Source of the DNA: CAYOXD01 sp964407825
GTDB taxonomy: Bacteria; Desulfobacterota; Desulfobacteria; Desulfobacterales; JAFDDL01
NCBI GenBank assembly: GCA_964407825.1
Contig: CAYOXD010000002.1
Coordinates: forward strand, 1-64,000
DNA: 64,000 nt
Direction of reading: 5' to 3'
In this document: in pieces, positions 1-8,030 of the stretch
Numbering within the stretch: the first letter of the stretch is position 1
Layout: each line of letters starts with the position of its first letter
The notes under the pieces: generated by a model
What the model was told of the DNA's origin: nothing
Databases searched by the model: none
What the model saw: only the letters and a program-made list of their open reading frames with translations
Program-made: the position numbers and the translations under genes

Positions 1-94
1 CGCTGCCACTGCCGCTGCCACTGCCGCTGCCACTGCCGCTGCCACTGCCGCTGCCACTGCCGCTGCCGCTGCCACTTCCGCTGCCACTTCCGCC
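1..94. repeat. 12-bp tandem minisatellite coding for (Ser-Gly)n inside the TonB receptor
   Basis: Five perfect copies of the 12-mer cgctgccactgc fill 1-60. A one-base variant (61-72) and decayed half-units with cacttccgctgc follow to 94. The first copy starts at the window edge, so the array probably continues outside. On the minus strand each unit is AGT GGC AGC GGC-like, in frame with the receptor, so changes in copy number alter a Ser-Gly linker by four residues without shifting frame. Confidence 0.9.
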
Positions 95-1240
95 AACGCT
101 GCTTACTACTACGCTGCTACCGTCCGAAGTGAGCTCTTCCCGCTTCGTGGACAGGGCCAGGGCCAGACTCCCGGCTGATTTCAGGTCATATCGCAGCTGA
201 GCGTTAGCGCCTGTAATCTTAGTTTCATTGTTTTTATGATAGAGTCCGTTCGTGCTTAGATCCTGCTGCGTGCGAGTGTAGGTGTCATCATAGTAGCGGT
301 TTTCCACCTCGTTCAGCCTGTTGAAATAGACCCCGCCGCGGATTTCCAGCGGCCCGGGTATATCGTAGTCAACGGAAAGCTGGGCGGAGGTGCCCTCCAG
401 GTCGTCCATCCGCACGTATTTGGGATTGCTTGCAAAGGGGTCCGATTTGTCAAAAACACTTGGCGGGAGGCCATAGTCGCCTTTGACATAGTTGACGATA
501 AAACCGATGTTCAAATTCTGGGTGGGGGTGAAGCCCAGGTTGGCAAAGAGGTTTTTACGATTCTCGTCGCTGTTGTTGCGCAGCCCGCCGTTCTCATAGG
601 GTGTCGGATCAAAATGGCGGGAAAGCGGAAACCCGTCGGAGTCAAGAGCGCTGCCGCTAACAAAGAAATTCACCTTGCCGTTACCGCCTCCCAGGGTGGC
701 CTTGCCGAGCCACCGGTTGCTTTCGCGCGCTTCCGCCGAGGCGGTGGCCTGCACCCCGTGGGTTCCCTTCTTGGTGATGATGTTGATTACCCCCGCCAGT
801 CCACCGGCGCCATAGAGGGTGGAGCTGTTGCCGTAGGAGACCTTGATGCGGGCGATGTTTTCGACGGGAATGAGGCTGGGATCGAACTGGCCGTCATCGG
901 TGGAATTGAAGGGGATGCCGTCCACCAGCAAAATGATGTCCCGGGATCGAAGCCCCCGGAAATCGATGCGCGGGGTGCCAACCCCCCCCACCCTGACATT
1001 CACACCGGGCAGCAATGCAAGCGCCTGGTCCAGGGTTTGGGCACCGCTGCGCTGAATGTCCCGGGCCGTCACCTCTCGGGTGGTGGTAGCGGCCTCCACA
1101 CCGACATTTTTCTTCGAGACGACCACCTCACCCAGGGTGTATTCTTGGGAATTGTCCGATGACGTAGCCGCCAGGAGTCCTGCCGCGGGCATGCTGGACA
1201 GGACGGTAATACATAACACCAACAAAATAGTTCGTTTCAT
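1..1240 (-). CDS. TonB-dependent outer-membrane receptor, N-terminal 413 residues (partial at window edge)
   Basis: This reading frame is open from an ATG at 1240 to the window start, so the C-terminus is missing. It begins with a signal peptide (about residues 1-25, ending LLAA) and a TonB box EYTLGEVVVS at 33-42. A plug domain follows at about 50-165, with the usual LDQALALLPGV, DFRGLRSRD, LVDGIPFN and STLYGAGGLAGVINIIT segments. The first barrel strands start near 170. TonB-dependent receptors carry corrinoids, siderophores or other metal complexes across the outer membrane using energy from TonB. The tonB gene lies 88 bases upstream on the same strand, and a BtuCDF-type importer is divergent, so a BtuB-like corrinoid or metallophore substrate is likely but unproven. 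Odd feature: residues 383-413 alternate Ser and Gly up to the window edge. Confidence 0.9.
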   Translation of the reverse strand, partial: MKRTILLVLCITVLSSMPAAGLLAATSSDNSQEYTLGEVVVSKKNVGVEAATTTREVTARDIQRSGAQTLDQALALLPGVNVRVGGVGTPRIDFRGLRSRDIILLVDGIPFNSTDDGQFDPSLIPVENIARIKVSYGNSSTLYGAGGLAGVINIITKKGTHGVQATASAEARESNRWLGKATLGGGNGKVNFFVSGSALDSDGFPLSRHFDPTPYENGGLRNNSDENRKNLFANLGFTPTQNLNIGFIVNYVKGDYGLPPSVFDKSDPFASNPKYVRMDDLEGTSAQLSVDYDIPGPLEIRGGVYFNRLNEVENRYYDDTYTRTQQDLSTNGLYHKNNETKITGANAQLRYDLKSAGSLALALSTKREELTSDGSSVVVSSVGGSGSGSGSGSGSGSGSGSGSGSGSGSGSGS

Positions 1241-1328
1241 CTGTCACCTCTCTTCTCCTAATTGGTTCGAGTATCCTTTCTCCAGTCCGGGCGTGGGAAT
1301 GACTTGGGCGTTCCCGATCCCGGATCGG

Positions 1329-2024
1329 TCAGATCAGTTTAAAAACGATGACGACCCTTAAATGGAGGTCCCCCTTGAAAAAACCGGGCGGGGGAGGGGG
1401 GAAAGGCCCCGCCGTTTTGACCGCCTTCAGGGCCGCCTCGTTTAGCGCCTGGTACGGCGCGTAATTGACGATGTCGATATCCTTGATCCGTCCCTCAGGG
1501 GTGAGGACGAATCCCACGGTGACCCTGCCTTCGAAATGACGCTTCTGGGCCGAATCCGGATATACCTTGTGCTCTTCGATTTGATGCCGGACCATGCCCA
1601 GGTAGGCCCCCCTGGAATCGAATTCAACCGATGGGGTGGCAAACGCCCTGGGATCGACATGGACAACCCCCGGAGCGGAAAACGCCGCCAGCTTCGGCAG
1701 AGGCGCCGCCACGGCACTGTCGGCCGTCACAGGGACGGAGACCGGATTGGCCCGGGCGGGCACCATGCTGGGCACCTTCGGCTTGACGATCCGGGGCCTT
1801 TTGGGAAGCACGGTAGTCAGCGACGGCGGTTTGTGGACCGGGGGGACGGGGATGTCCCGCTTAGGCCGTTCAGTGACGGAATGGCTCAGGGAAAGTTCGA
1901 TATAAGTCATCTGATTTTTCGTATAAAATTTGGAGATTCGGGCGTAGATAAGGAGGTGAACGCCGACGGAGACAATGACCAGACCCCACAGGAGCCAATT
2001 GGGGCGTCGATTGTCAGCGCACAT
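1329..2024 (-). CDS. tonB: TonB family energy transducer
   Basis: A 231-residue inner-membrane protein that links proton-motive force to outer-membrane receptors. A short cytoplasmic N-terminus is followed by one membrane helix at about residues 12-28 (LLWGLVIVSVGVHLLIYA). Next comes a Pro/Lys-rich periplasmic linker (about 50-110, with PVPPVHKPP and RPRIVKPKVP). The C-terminal TonB domain runs from about 145 to 231 and contains YPDSAQKRHFEGRVTVGFVL and PEGRI. The ATG at 2024 has a good ribosome site (AAAGGAGTG). It is transcribed ahead of the receptor gene, likely as one unit, and diverges from the ABC importer. No ExbB or ExbD is present in the window. Confidence 0.92.
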   Translation of the reverse strand: MCADNRRPNWLLWGLVIVSVGVHLLIYARISKFYTKNQMTYIELSLSHSVTERPKRDIPVPPVHKPPSLTTVLPKRPRIVKPKVPSMVPARANPVSVPVTADSAVAAPLPKLAAFSAPGVVHVDPRAFATPSVEFDSRGAYLGMVRHQIEEHKVYPDSAQKRHFEGRVTVGFVLTPEGRIKDIDIVNYAPYQALNEAALKAVKTAGPFPPPPPGFFKGDLHLRVVIVFKLI

Positions 2025-2162
2025 GGGTCACTCCTTTGTAATACCTGCTGTATGATATGCTCGTCAAGGTCTGATTGTGTCAATAATTATTCGAATATGA
2101 GGACCCATAGAGAGCAATAGTGACCAAGAACTCCGAAAAAGAACCGTAATAAACTGCGATTT

Positions 2163-2303
2163 ATCCCTTCCGGCAAGGTCCGTATCCCGTGGGGCCCCCA
2201 TCATCCGCTGGATTTACCCTATATAAAAGGGATCTGTCAGGTTCAGGGGGGAGAGCGCATCCCCGAGGGTAGGGCCTTCCTCCACTATGGGAGACCTGTT
2301 TTG
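2163..2303 (+). promoter_or_regulatory. Candidate structured leader, cobalamin-riboswitch-like
   Basis: In the 357-base divergent gap before the importer operon, GGGAGACCTG at 2289-2298 matches the core of the B12 box (consensus MGGAGACCTG). The segment TATAAAAGGGAT at 2222-2233 resembles the conserved TTAAAAGGGAA stretch of cobalamin riboswitches. CAGGT at 2238-2242 can pair with ACCTG at 2294-2298, enclosing a GGGG/CCCC hairpin (2246-2264) and a GAGG/CCTC hairpin (2265-2283). TATCCCTT near 2162-2169 can also pair with AAGGGAT (2227-2233). The usual CCCGC-ACTGT block is not evident, so this is either a divergent variant or another metal or cofactor leader. No other element was recognised in 2025-2381. 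Confidence 0.4.
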
Positions 2304-2381
2304 CCTTTCCGTTGACCTTTGATATAAAATGACCTATGTTCCGTCATTCGATAGAAAGATCAACAACGACATGGATCGAAT

Positions 2382-3395
2382 GTGACCAGACATCAACAAC
2401 GGTATGCAAGTGGTTTTTTTTTCGTCTTGCCCTTGATATGTATCGTTTTTTCTCTCTGTATCGGCAGGTATCCCCTCTCCCTTCCGCAGGTGGCCCACAT
2501 CCTTCTCAGCAGGGTGTCGACAGGGCAGGGGAACGTGACGGACATCCCCTACGGGGTCATCTGGGACATCCGGTTTCCCCGTGCGATTTTAGGGGCGTTG
2601 GTGGGAGGGGCCTTGGCCGTCAGCGGCGCCGCCTTCCAAGGGCTCTTTAGAAATCCCCTGGTGAGTTCCGGGATTTTGGGCGTCAGCGCCGGGGCCGGTT
2701 TCGGCGCGGCCCTTGCCATTTTGCTGTTCAACTCCGTGGCCGCCACCTATCCGTTCGCCCTGGGATTCGGCGTTCTGGCGGTTTTCTTGAGCTGTCTCAT
2801 CGGGCGGATCTACAATACGACCCCTCATATCATGCTGGTCTTGGGGGGCGTTATCGTGGCCTCCGTTTTCTCGGCGCTGATCTCCTTTGCCAAATACGTG
2901 GCGGACCCCTATGATCAGCTGCCGGCCATCGTATTCTGGCTTATGGGATCCCTGGCAAACGCCGGGTACAAGGATGTCACCGTGGCGATGATTCCCATCC
3001 TCCTGGGAACCGCCGGGCTCTTTGGCGTCAGATGGCGCATCAATGTCCTGTCCATGGGGGACAAGGAGGCGCACTCCCTTGGAATCGATACCCGGCTGAC
3101 CAAGGCCCTCGTCATCCTGTGCGCCACGCTGGCCACCGCGGGTGCCGTGGGGGTGGCCGGTGTCATCGGCTGGATCGGTTTGGTGATTCCCCATATCGGC
3201 CGCATGTTGGTGGGGAATGACAACCGGGTGCTCATCCCGGTGAGCTTTTCCCTGGGGGGCTCGTTTCTCGTCCTGGTCGATGATCTGGGCAGATGGGCGA
3301 CGGGTTCGGAGATCCCCTTGGGAATCCTGACGGCTCTCATCGGCGGTCCTTTTTTTGTCTATCTCCTGAAAAAGACAAAGGGAGGCGGCTGGTAG
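2382..3395 (+). CDS. BtuC/FecCD-family ABC importer permease
   Basis: A 337-residue, very hydrophobic inner-membrane permease for corrinoid, siderophore or oxyanion uptake. It carries FecCD/BtuC hallmarks: RFPRAILGALVGGALAVSGAAFQGLFRNPL near residues 66-95, and GVIGWIGLVIPHIGRMLVG with the coupling region near 260-280. Length fits the family (about 330). The start is a GTG at 2382. It is the first gene of an apparent operon with an ATPase (3 bases after the stop) and a binding protein. The substrate cannot be read from sequence; corrinoid is favoured only by the leader and the adjacent TonB system. Confidence 0.9.
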   Translation: MTRHQQRYASGFFFVLPLICIVFSLCIGRYPLSLPQVAHILLSRVSTGQGNVTDIPYGVIWDIRFPRAILGALVGGALAVSGAAFQGLFRNPLVSSGILGVSAGAGFGAALAILLFNSVAATYPFALGFGVLAVFLSCLIGRIYNTTPHIMLVLGGVIVASVFSALISFAKYVADPYDQLPAIVFWLMGSLANAGYKDVTVAMIPILLGTAGLFGVRWRINVLSMGDKEAHSLGIDTRLTKALVILCATLATAGAVGVAGVIGWIGLVIPHIGRMLVGNDNRVLIPVSFSLGGSFLVLVDDLGRWATGSEIPLGILTALIGGPFFVYLLKKTKGGGW

Positions 3396-3397
3396 CC

Positions 3398-4225
3398 ATG
3401 TCACTCATCCGCGTGGAGGGGGTCGGTTTCTCCTATGGCCAGAAGCCGATTCTGAAGGATATCGGTTTTCGGGTGGAAAAGGCTGAGGTACTTTGCCTGT
3501 TGGGGCCGAACGGGTGCGGCAAGACGACGCTTCTGGACTGTATCCTGGGGCTCCATCCACTGCAATCGGGCCGTATTACCCTGAACGGGGTGTCCACGGC
3601 CGGGATCCGGCCTGCCACCCTGGCCAAGTCCGTCTCCTACGTGCCCCAGGGCCATGAACGGACCTTTCCCTACAGGGTGATGGAAATCGTCATGATGGGG
3701 CGGGCGGCGTATACGGGGTTATTCAGCGGGCCCAAACTGGCGGATGAAAAGATAGCGGAGGAGTCCCTGGCCTTGGTCGGCATCGGACATCTCAGGGACA
3801 GGCCCTATACGCGGTTGAGCGGCGGGGAAGGGCAGCTGGTCCTGATTGCAAGGGCCCTGGCGCAGCGGACGCCGGTGGTGGTCATGGATGAGCCCACGGC
3901 GCACCTGGATTTTAAAAATGAGCTGCTGGTACTGGAGACCATCGGCAGGCTCGTGAGGGAACGGAACATCGCCGTGGTGATGGCGACCCATTTTCCCAAT
4001 CATGCTTTTTTTTTTGAAAACAGCGGTGTGCGAACACGGGTGGCCATGTTGAAGGAAGCCCGCATCCTCGAAATCGGAGAACCTGGCAGGGTCCTGCGCG
4101 AGGATCTGATCGAGACCCTCTACGGGATAGAGGCGTCCATCGTCTCCCTGGACGGGGGCGCCAGCACATCGAGAAAGCAGGTAATTCCCATCCGGACGGT
4201 TCCGCCCGCGTCGGAAGGGGCTTAG
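3398..4225 (+). CDS. BtuD/FepC-family ABC importer ATPase
   Basis: A 275-residue cytoplasmic ATPase powering the upstream permease. The start is the ATG at 3398, three bases after the permease stop; an upstream in-frame extension would overlap the permease. Motifs in order are Walker A GPNGCGKTT (36-44), the Q-loop region VPQG (82-85), signature LSGGEGQ (140-146), Walker B VVMDEP (161-166) and the H-loop MATHFPNHAFF. The D-loop reads AHLDFKN, typical of FepC/BtuD-type ATPases. The C-terminal tail of about 20 residues is Ser/Arg-rich and not conserved in the family as far as I can tell. Confidence 0.92.
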   Translation: MSLIRVEGVGFSYGQKPILKDIGFRVEKAEVLCLLGPNGCGKTTLLDCILGLHPLQSGRITLNGVSTAGIRPATLAKSVSYVPQGHERTFPYRVMEIVMMGRAAYTGLFSGPKLADEKIAEESLALVGIGHLRDRPYTRLSGGEGQLVLIARALAQRTPVVVMDEPTAHLDFKNELLVLETIGRLVRERNIAVVMATHFPNHAFFFENSGVRTRVAMLKEARILEIGEPGRVLREDLIETLYGIEASIVSLDGGASTSRKQVIPIRTVPPASEGA

Positions 4226-4358
4226 ATTTTCGGTGAACGGCCTTCCACGGCACCTCACCGAATCGCTGGAGCTTAGGCGGCAGCTCTCGGACATCCGGAG
4301 TGAAAGAGAGACGGACGTGATAACATCAGGATCAAAGCAAGGGCGGGGAGGTGTTCCC

Positions 4359-5465
4359 ATGGCGGTTGACCCGTGGCACTGGAATATAAAGCCCCTCTTA
4401 CTCCTGCTGGCGGGGATCACCCTGCTCTGCCTGCCCCTTCAACGGGCGCAAGGGGAGCCCCTCCAGCAGAGGGCCGGTCGCGCCTATATCCGTGTGGTGG
4501 ACAGTGTGGGCCGTACGGTCGAGGTGCCCGTCGGAGCCAAGCGCATCGCCTGCCTCTACCTGTTTACCGGTCATGTGGTAACCATGCTGGGCAAGGGGCG
4601 CGACATCGTTGCGGTCTCCTACGGTCTAAAACGCGTCTCACTCCTGAACCGGATCTGCCCCTCCCTTTTGAAAGCCTCCGTCCCCAAGACCCAGGGGGCG
4701 ATCAATATGGAAGAGCTGCTGGAGGCAAAGCCGGACATTGTTTTCCTTCCCGGTGAGACGGCCGGAAACCCCCATGACATGGCCAAGCTGGCACAATTCA
4801 AGATCCCCGCCATCATCGTGGATTTCAACAGTATCCGTACCCAGCAGCAGGCCATCCGGATCATCGCAAGGGCCATCGGTGCCAGGGCACGGGCACAGCG
4901 TTTCATCGACTATTACAACGCGTGCATCCGCCGGGTCCGGGAGGTTACCGAGAAAATCCCCAGGGACCGGCTGCCCCGGGTGTTCTATTCCGTGAACGAG
5001 CCGCTTCGCACCACCCTCGTCCATGGCCTCACCGCCGACTGGCTCCGGCTGACCGGATGTATCGATGTGGCACGGACCCGGGGGCAGCACCTCTTGGATG
5101 GAAAAAATTACACGAGCCTGGAGCAGATACTCCTGTGGAACCCGGATGTGATCCTCACCAACGAGCCCTCCGCCGCGGAAACGATTCGCCATGACAGCCA
5201 GTGGTCCACCCTGCGCCCCGTGCGGGAGGGAAGGGTCTATTGCATGCCCATCGGCATTTCCAGATGGGGCCATCCGGGATCCATGGAAACGCCTCTGGCC
5301 ATCCTCTGGGCTGCCAAGAAATTGCATCCGAAACTCTTTTCCCGTATCGACATGCGGGCCGAAACCAGATATTTTTACAGCACTTTTTTCAATTACCACC
5401 TCTCGGATCATGAGATCGAAAAGATCCTGAGCGCCAGAACAAAGAGAAAACCGAGGAAATCCTGA
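4359..5465 (+). CDS. Periplasmic binding protein of BtuF/FepB-type importer
   Basis: A 368-residue binding protein. The start at ATG 4359 has a GGGGAGGTG ribosome site and gives a clean signal peptide (hydrophobic 8-28, then LQRAQGEP). The domain opens with VVDSVGRTVEVPVGAKRIACL, the usual entry of cluster A-II binding proteins. It has the rigid linking-helix architecture, with MEELLEAKPDIVFLPGE in the first lobe and LEQILLWNPDVILTNEP in the second. The C-terminal ISRWGHPGSMETPLAILWAAKKLHP is typical of a subgroup that includes MolA-like oxyanion binders and uncharacterised metallophore binders. Corrinoid, iron chelate or molybdate/tungstate are all possible. It follows the ATPase in the same operon. 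Confidence 0.88.
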   Translation: MAVDPWHWNIKPLLLLLAGITLLCLPLQRAQGEPLQQRAGRAYIRVVDSVGRTVEVPVGAKRIACLYLFTGHVVTMLGKGRDIVAVSYGLKRVSLLNRICPSLLKASVPKTQGAINMEELLEAKPDIVFLPGETAGNPHDMAKLAQFKIPAIIVDFNSIRTQQQAIRIIARAIGARARAQRFIDYYNACIRRVREVTEKIPRDRLPRVFYSVNEPLRTTLVHGLTADWLRLTGCIDVARTRGQHLLDGKNYTSLEQILLWNPDVILTNEPSAAETIRHDSQWSTLRPVREGRVYCMPIGISRWGHPGSMETPLAILWAAKKLHPKLFSRIDMRAETRYFYSTFFNYHLSDHEIEKILSARTKRKPRKS

Positions 5466-5515
5466 TATCCGGATTCCATCGAGCCGCCGGGACCGCCTGG
5501 TGGGGGAGTAAGATC

Positions 5516-6262
5516 ATGAAATGCTTAGTGGCAATCGATGATACCGATAATTTGGAAAGTGTCGGGACGGGGGAATTGGCATCCCTGCTGTCTGAAAGCG
5601 TTTCCGCCAGGGGTTGGGGCCAGGCGGGGCATGTGACCCGGCATCAGATGCTGGTTCACCCGGACATTCCCTATACCTCCCACAACAGCGCCATGTGTTT
5701 CCCGGCAGAGATGGAAAGGGACTGTATGGAGGCGTTCGTGGCCTATGCCATGGACTTTCTGCGGCAGGAGAGCGCCTCGGGGTCGGATCCGGGGTTGTGC
5801 GTCGTCGCCATCGAACGGCTTGCCGAGCCGGCGGCGCTGATCACTTTCGGCCGGGAGGCCAAGCGCAAGGTCCTTCAAAAATCCGATGCCTACGAGCTCG
5901 CCAGGCGACTGGACGTCCATCTCTCGGAGCATGGGGGCACGGGGCAAGGGGTCATCGGCGCCCTGGCCGCCGTAGGGCTCCGGATGACCGGAAATGACGG
6001 GCGGTTCAAGGGGCACGTCAAGATCGAGGCTGCCGATAGGATTGCCACCCCGGCTGAAATAAAGCACCAGAGCCACGTGCGAGTGGTTCAAAGCGCCGAT
6101 GGGCAGGTGCTGGCGGAGAGCGACAGGATACGACTGGGCAACAAGGTGAAAGCCGTCCTGCTCGATGGCAGATCCACCCTGCTGGTCTGCAGGACGGACA
6201 CGAACGTAAATGACACGGTGCGGTGGGAAACCTGCAGCAAACAGTTCCTGCGCAGCTATTGA
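5516..6262 (+). CDS. TiaS-like protein (tRNA-Ile2 agmatinylcytidine synthetase catalytic-domain homologue)
   Basis: A 248-residue soluble protein. The N-terminal IDDTD motif (7-11) with a following VGTGELAS matches the start of archaeal TiaS, the enzyme that modifies the tRNA-Ile2 wobble cytidine with agmatine. A second TiaS-like block, HGGTGQGVIGALAAVGLRM (about 140-160), lies ahead of a domain rich in beta strands. Archaeal TiaS is about 420 residues and has OB and zinc-ribbon domains; these are absent here. Bacteria use TilS for the same tRNA problem, so the role here is probably different. It sits 50 bases after the binding protein and 15 bases before a small Cys protein, likely in the importer operon. 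Real gene: sure; function: unknown. Confidence 0.75.
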   Translation: MKCLVAIDDTDNLESVGTGELASLLSESVSARGWGQAGHVTRHQMLVHPDIPYTSHNSAMCFPAEMERDCMEAFVAYAMDFLRQESASGSDPGLCVVAIERLAEPAALITFGREAKRKVLQKSDAYELARRLDVHLSEHGGTGQGVIGALAAVGLRMTGNDGRFKGHVKIEAADRIATPAEIKHQSHVRVVQSADGQVLAESDRIRLGNKVKAVLLDGRSTLLVCRTDTNVNDTVRWETCSKQFLRSY

Positions 6263-6277
6263 AGAAGGGATCGTTCC

Positions 6278-6481
6278 ATGTCCCCATGGCTGATCAATGA
6301 GAACGGAGAGAAACACTTCGCCGGCGGCACCGCGGACTGGGCCCTGGCGGCTGCGGCAGCCCAACGTTGCAACGGTTTTGTCCCGGACGACGAGGACGAG
6401 CAGGTCAGCGACGAACCGCGCTCCTGCTATAACTGCCGATACAGGCGCTGGCAGCCGGATGGTATCCTGTGTCTGAAATGA
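6278..6481 (+). CDS. Small Cys-containing protein of unknown function
   Basis: A 67-residue acidic protein ending in [19 protein letters not shown], that is C-x2-C followed by a third Cys near the C-terminus; a fourth Cys lies in AQRCNGF. The arrangement suggests a small metal-binding knuckle. The middle is an acidic stretch ([12 protein letters not shown]). It begins 15 bases after the TiaS-like gene, so it is probably cotranscribed with the importer operon. I do not recognise a named family; a metal or cofactor handling role is only suggested by context. Confidence 0.65.
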   Translation: MSPWLINENGEKHFAGGTADWALAAAAAQRCNGFVPDDEDEQVSDEPRSCYNCRYRRWQPDGILCLK

Positions 6482-6545
6482 CAGGAAGGAGCGTTGGCGG
6501 CCCTGCCGGAGGCACTCCCAGATTCTTTACCGAGGAGCTGACAGA

Positions 6546-7769
6546 ATGAAAGCCCGGGACTTTATCGATCTTGAAAACGAGTATGGCGCCCACAACTACC
6601 ACCCCCTCGATGTGATTCTCAAAAGGGGGAAGGGCGTGTGGGTCTGGGATATCGAAGGTAAAAAATACCTCGATTGCCTGGCTGCCTATGGTGCCGTGAA
6701 CCAGGGGCACTGCCACCCCGAGATCCTCAAGGCCTTGAAGGCCCAGGCCGAAAGGCTGACCATCACCTCCCGGGCCTTTCGAAACGACCAGCTGGGACCC
6801 TTTTACAGGGAACTGTGCCAGCTGACCCGTTCCCACAAGGCCTTGCCCATGAACAGCGGGGCCGAGGCCGTGGAGACCGTCATCAAGGCCGTAAGAAAAT
6901 GGGGTTATCAGGTCAAGGGCATCCCGCCGGACCGGGCGGAGATCATCGTCTGCACCAACAATTTTCACGGCCGGACCATCGGCATCGTTGGGTTTTCAAC
7001 GGATCCGGCGGCCCGTAACGGATTTGGCCCCTTCGCACCGGGCTTCAAGGTGATTCCCTTCGGAGATGCCGAGGCCTTGGAGGCCGCCATCACCCCTGAG
7101 ACAGCCGGATTTCTGGTGGAACCCATCCAGGGGGAGGCAGGCGTCATCCTTCCTCCGGCGGGATACTTCAAGGCCGTTCGGGAAATCTGCACCAGCCAAC
7201 GGGTGGTATTGATTTTGGACGAAATCCAAACCGGCCTGGGAAGGACGGGCACACTGCTGGCCGAGGAGCATGAGGGGATCGAATCGGATCTGACTCTGGT
7301 GGGCAAAGCCCTCTCCGGCGGTTTTTACCCCGTATCGGCCGTCCTTTCCAACCGGGAGGTCCTGGAGGTGCTGCAACCCGGGGAGCACGGCAGCACCTTC
7401 GGCGGAAACCCCCTGGCCTGCGCCGTGGCGCGGGCCGCCATGCGTGTTTTGAAGGAAGAGAACCTGGCTGCCAACGCCGCCGCCATGGGCATCCGCTTCC
7501 TCGACGGTCTGAGGCGGATACGCAGTCCCCATGTCAAGGAGGTGCGTGGCCGGGGGCTCATGATGGCCATGGAACTGGTGCCGGAGGCCGGCGGCGCCCG
7601 TCGATTCTGCGTCCACCTGGCAGAAAGGGGCATCCTGTGCAAGGAAAGCCATGACACCACCATCCGGTTCGCCCCGCCCCTCGTCATCAAAGAGGCGGAG
7701 GTGGACTGGGCCCTGGAGCGAATCGAGGCAGTCATGGCCTCCCCCCTTCGTTCTCGTCAGAAACAATAA
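6546..7769 (+). CDS. rocD: Ornithine aminotransferase (ornithine-oxo-acid transaminase)
   Basis: A 407-residue class III PLP aminotransferase that transfers the delta-amino group of ornithine to 2-oxoglutarate, giving glutamate semialdehyde. The RocD-specific opening [14 protein letters not shown] is at 12-25. The substrate loop [14 protein letters not shown] is at 101-114 and [10 protein letters not shown] at 191-200. The PLP aspartate region LILDEIQTG is at 222-230 (D225), and the Schiff-base lysine is K254 in [15 protein letters not shown]. It is distinct from ArgD elsewhere in the window (55812-57011). It lies 64 bases after the small Cys protein and may have its own promoter. Confidence 0.93.
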   Translation: MKARDFIDLENEYGAHNYHPLDVILKRGKGVWVWDIEGKKYLDCLAAYGAVNQGHCHPEILKALKAQAERLTITSRAFRNDQLGPFYRELCQLTRSHKALPMNSGAEAVETVIKAVRKWGYQVKGIPPDRAEIIVCTNNFHGRTIGIVGFSTDPAARNGFGPFAPGFKVIPFGDAEALEAAITPETAGFLVEPIQGEAGVILPPAGYFKAVREICTSQRVVLILDEIQTGLGRTGTLLAEEHEGIESDLTLVGKALSGGFYPVSAVLSNREVLEVLQPGEHGSTFGGNPLACAVARAAMRVLKEENLAANAAAMGIRFLDGLRRIRSPHVKEVRGRGLMMAMELVPEAGGARRFCVHLAERGILCKESHDTTIRFAPPLVIKEAEVDWALERIEAVMASPLRSRQKQ

Positions 7770-7938
7770 ACTGAAGCCTTCAAAGAAGCGCCCTGAAACT
7801 TACTTCTAATCCTCAAGCCATAAAACACGGGACGTCAGGAATTTCCGGCAAAACATCCAGAGAGCCACCGCTCCGGGTCCATCCCCTGCCGCGGAGGGGC
7901 GGGGACAGAGCTCGCTTGTGCCAAACGCCGGCTGAGGT

Positions 7939-7973
7939 GTTTAAAGCCCGAACTGCTTTAAACCCTTTATAAT
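7939..7973 (+). promoter_or_regulatory. Candidate promoter with 9-bp inverted-repeat operator before the radical SAM/KAS operon
   Basis: In the 261-base gap 7770-8030, GTTTAAAGC (7939-7947) and GCTTTAAAC (7955-7963) form a perfect inverted repeat around a 7-base spacer. A consensus -10 box TATAAT follows directly at 7968-7973. No good -35 box is present; the repeat covers its place, as expected for an activated or repressed promoter. The downstream start codon is at 8031. Nothing else is visible in the gap. Confidence 0.55.
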
Positions 7974-8030
7974 GGGCGACCGTTGTAGTAGGTATAGGTC
8001 CCGCTACTCCAACGTCACCATGGAGAAAAA

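Noticed and set aside
1..94. CRISPR array
   Set aside because: The repeats are 12 bases long, contiguous and in frame with the receptor; there are no spacers.
614..1361. Plus-strand open frames over the TonB receptor
   Set aside because: They are antisense shadows of the GC-rich receptor gene, which carries clear TonB-plug motifs.
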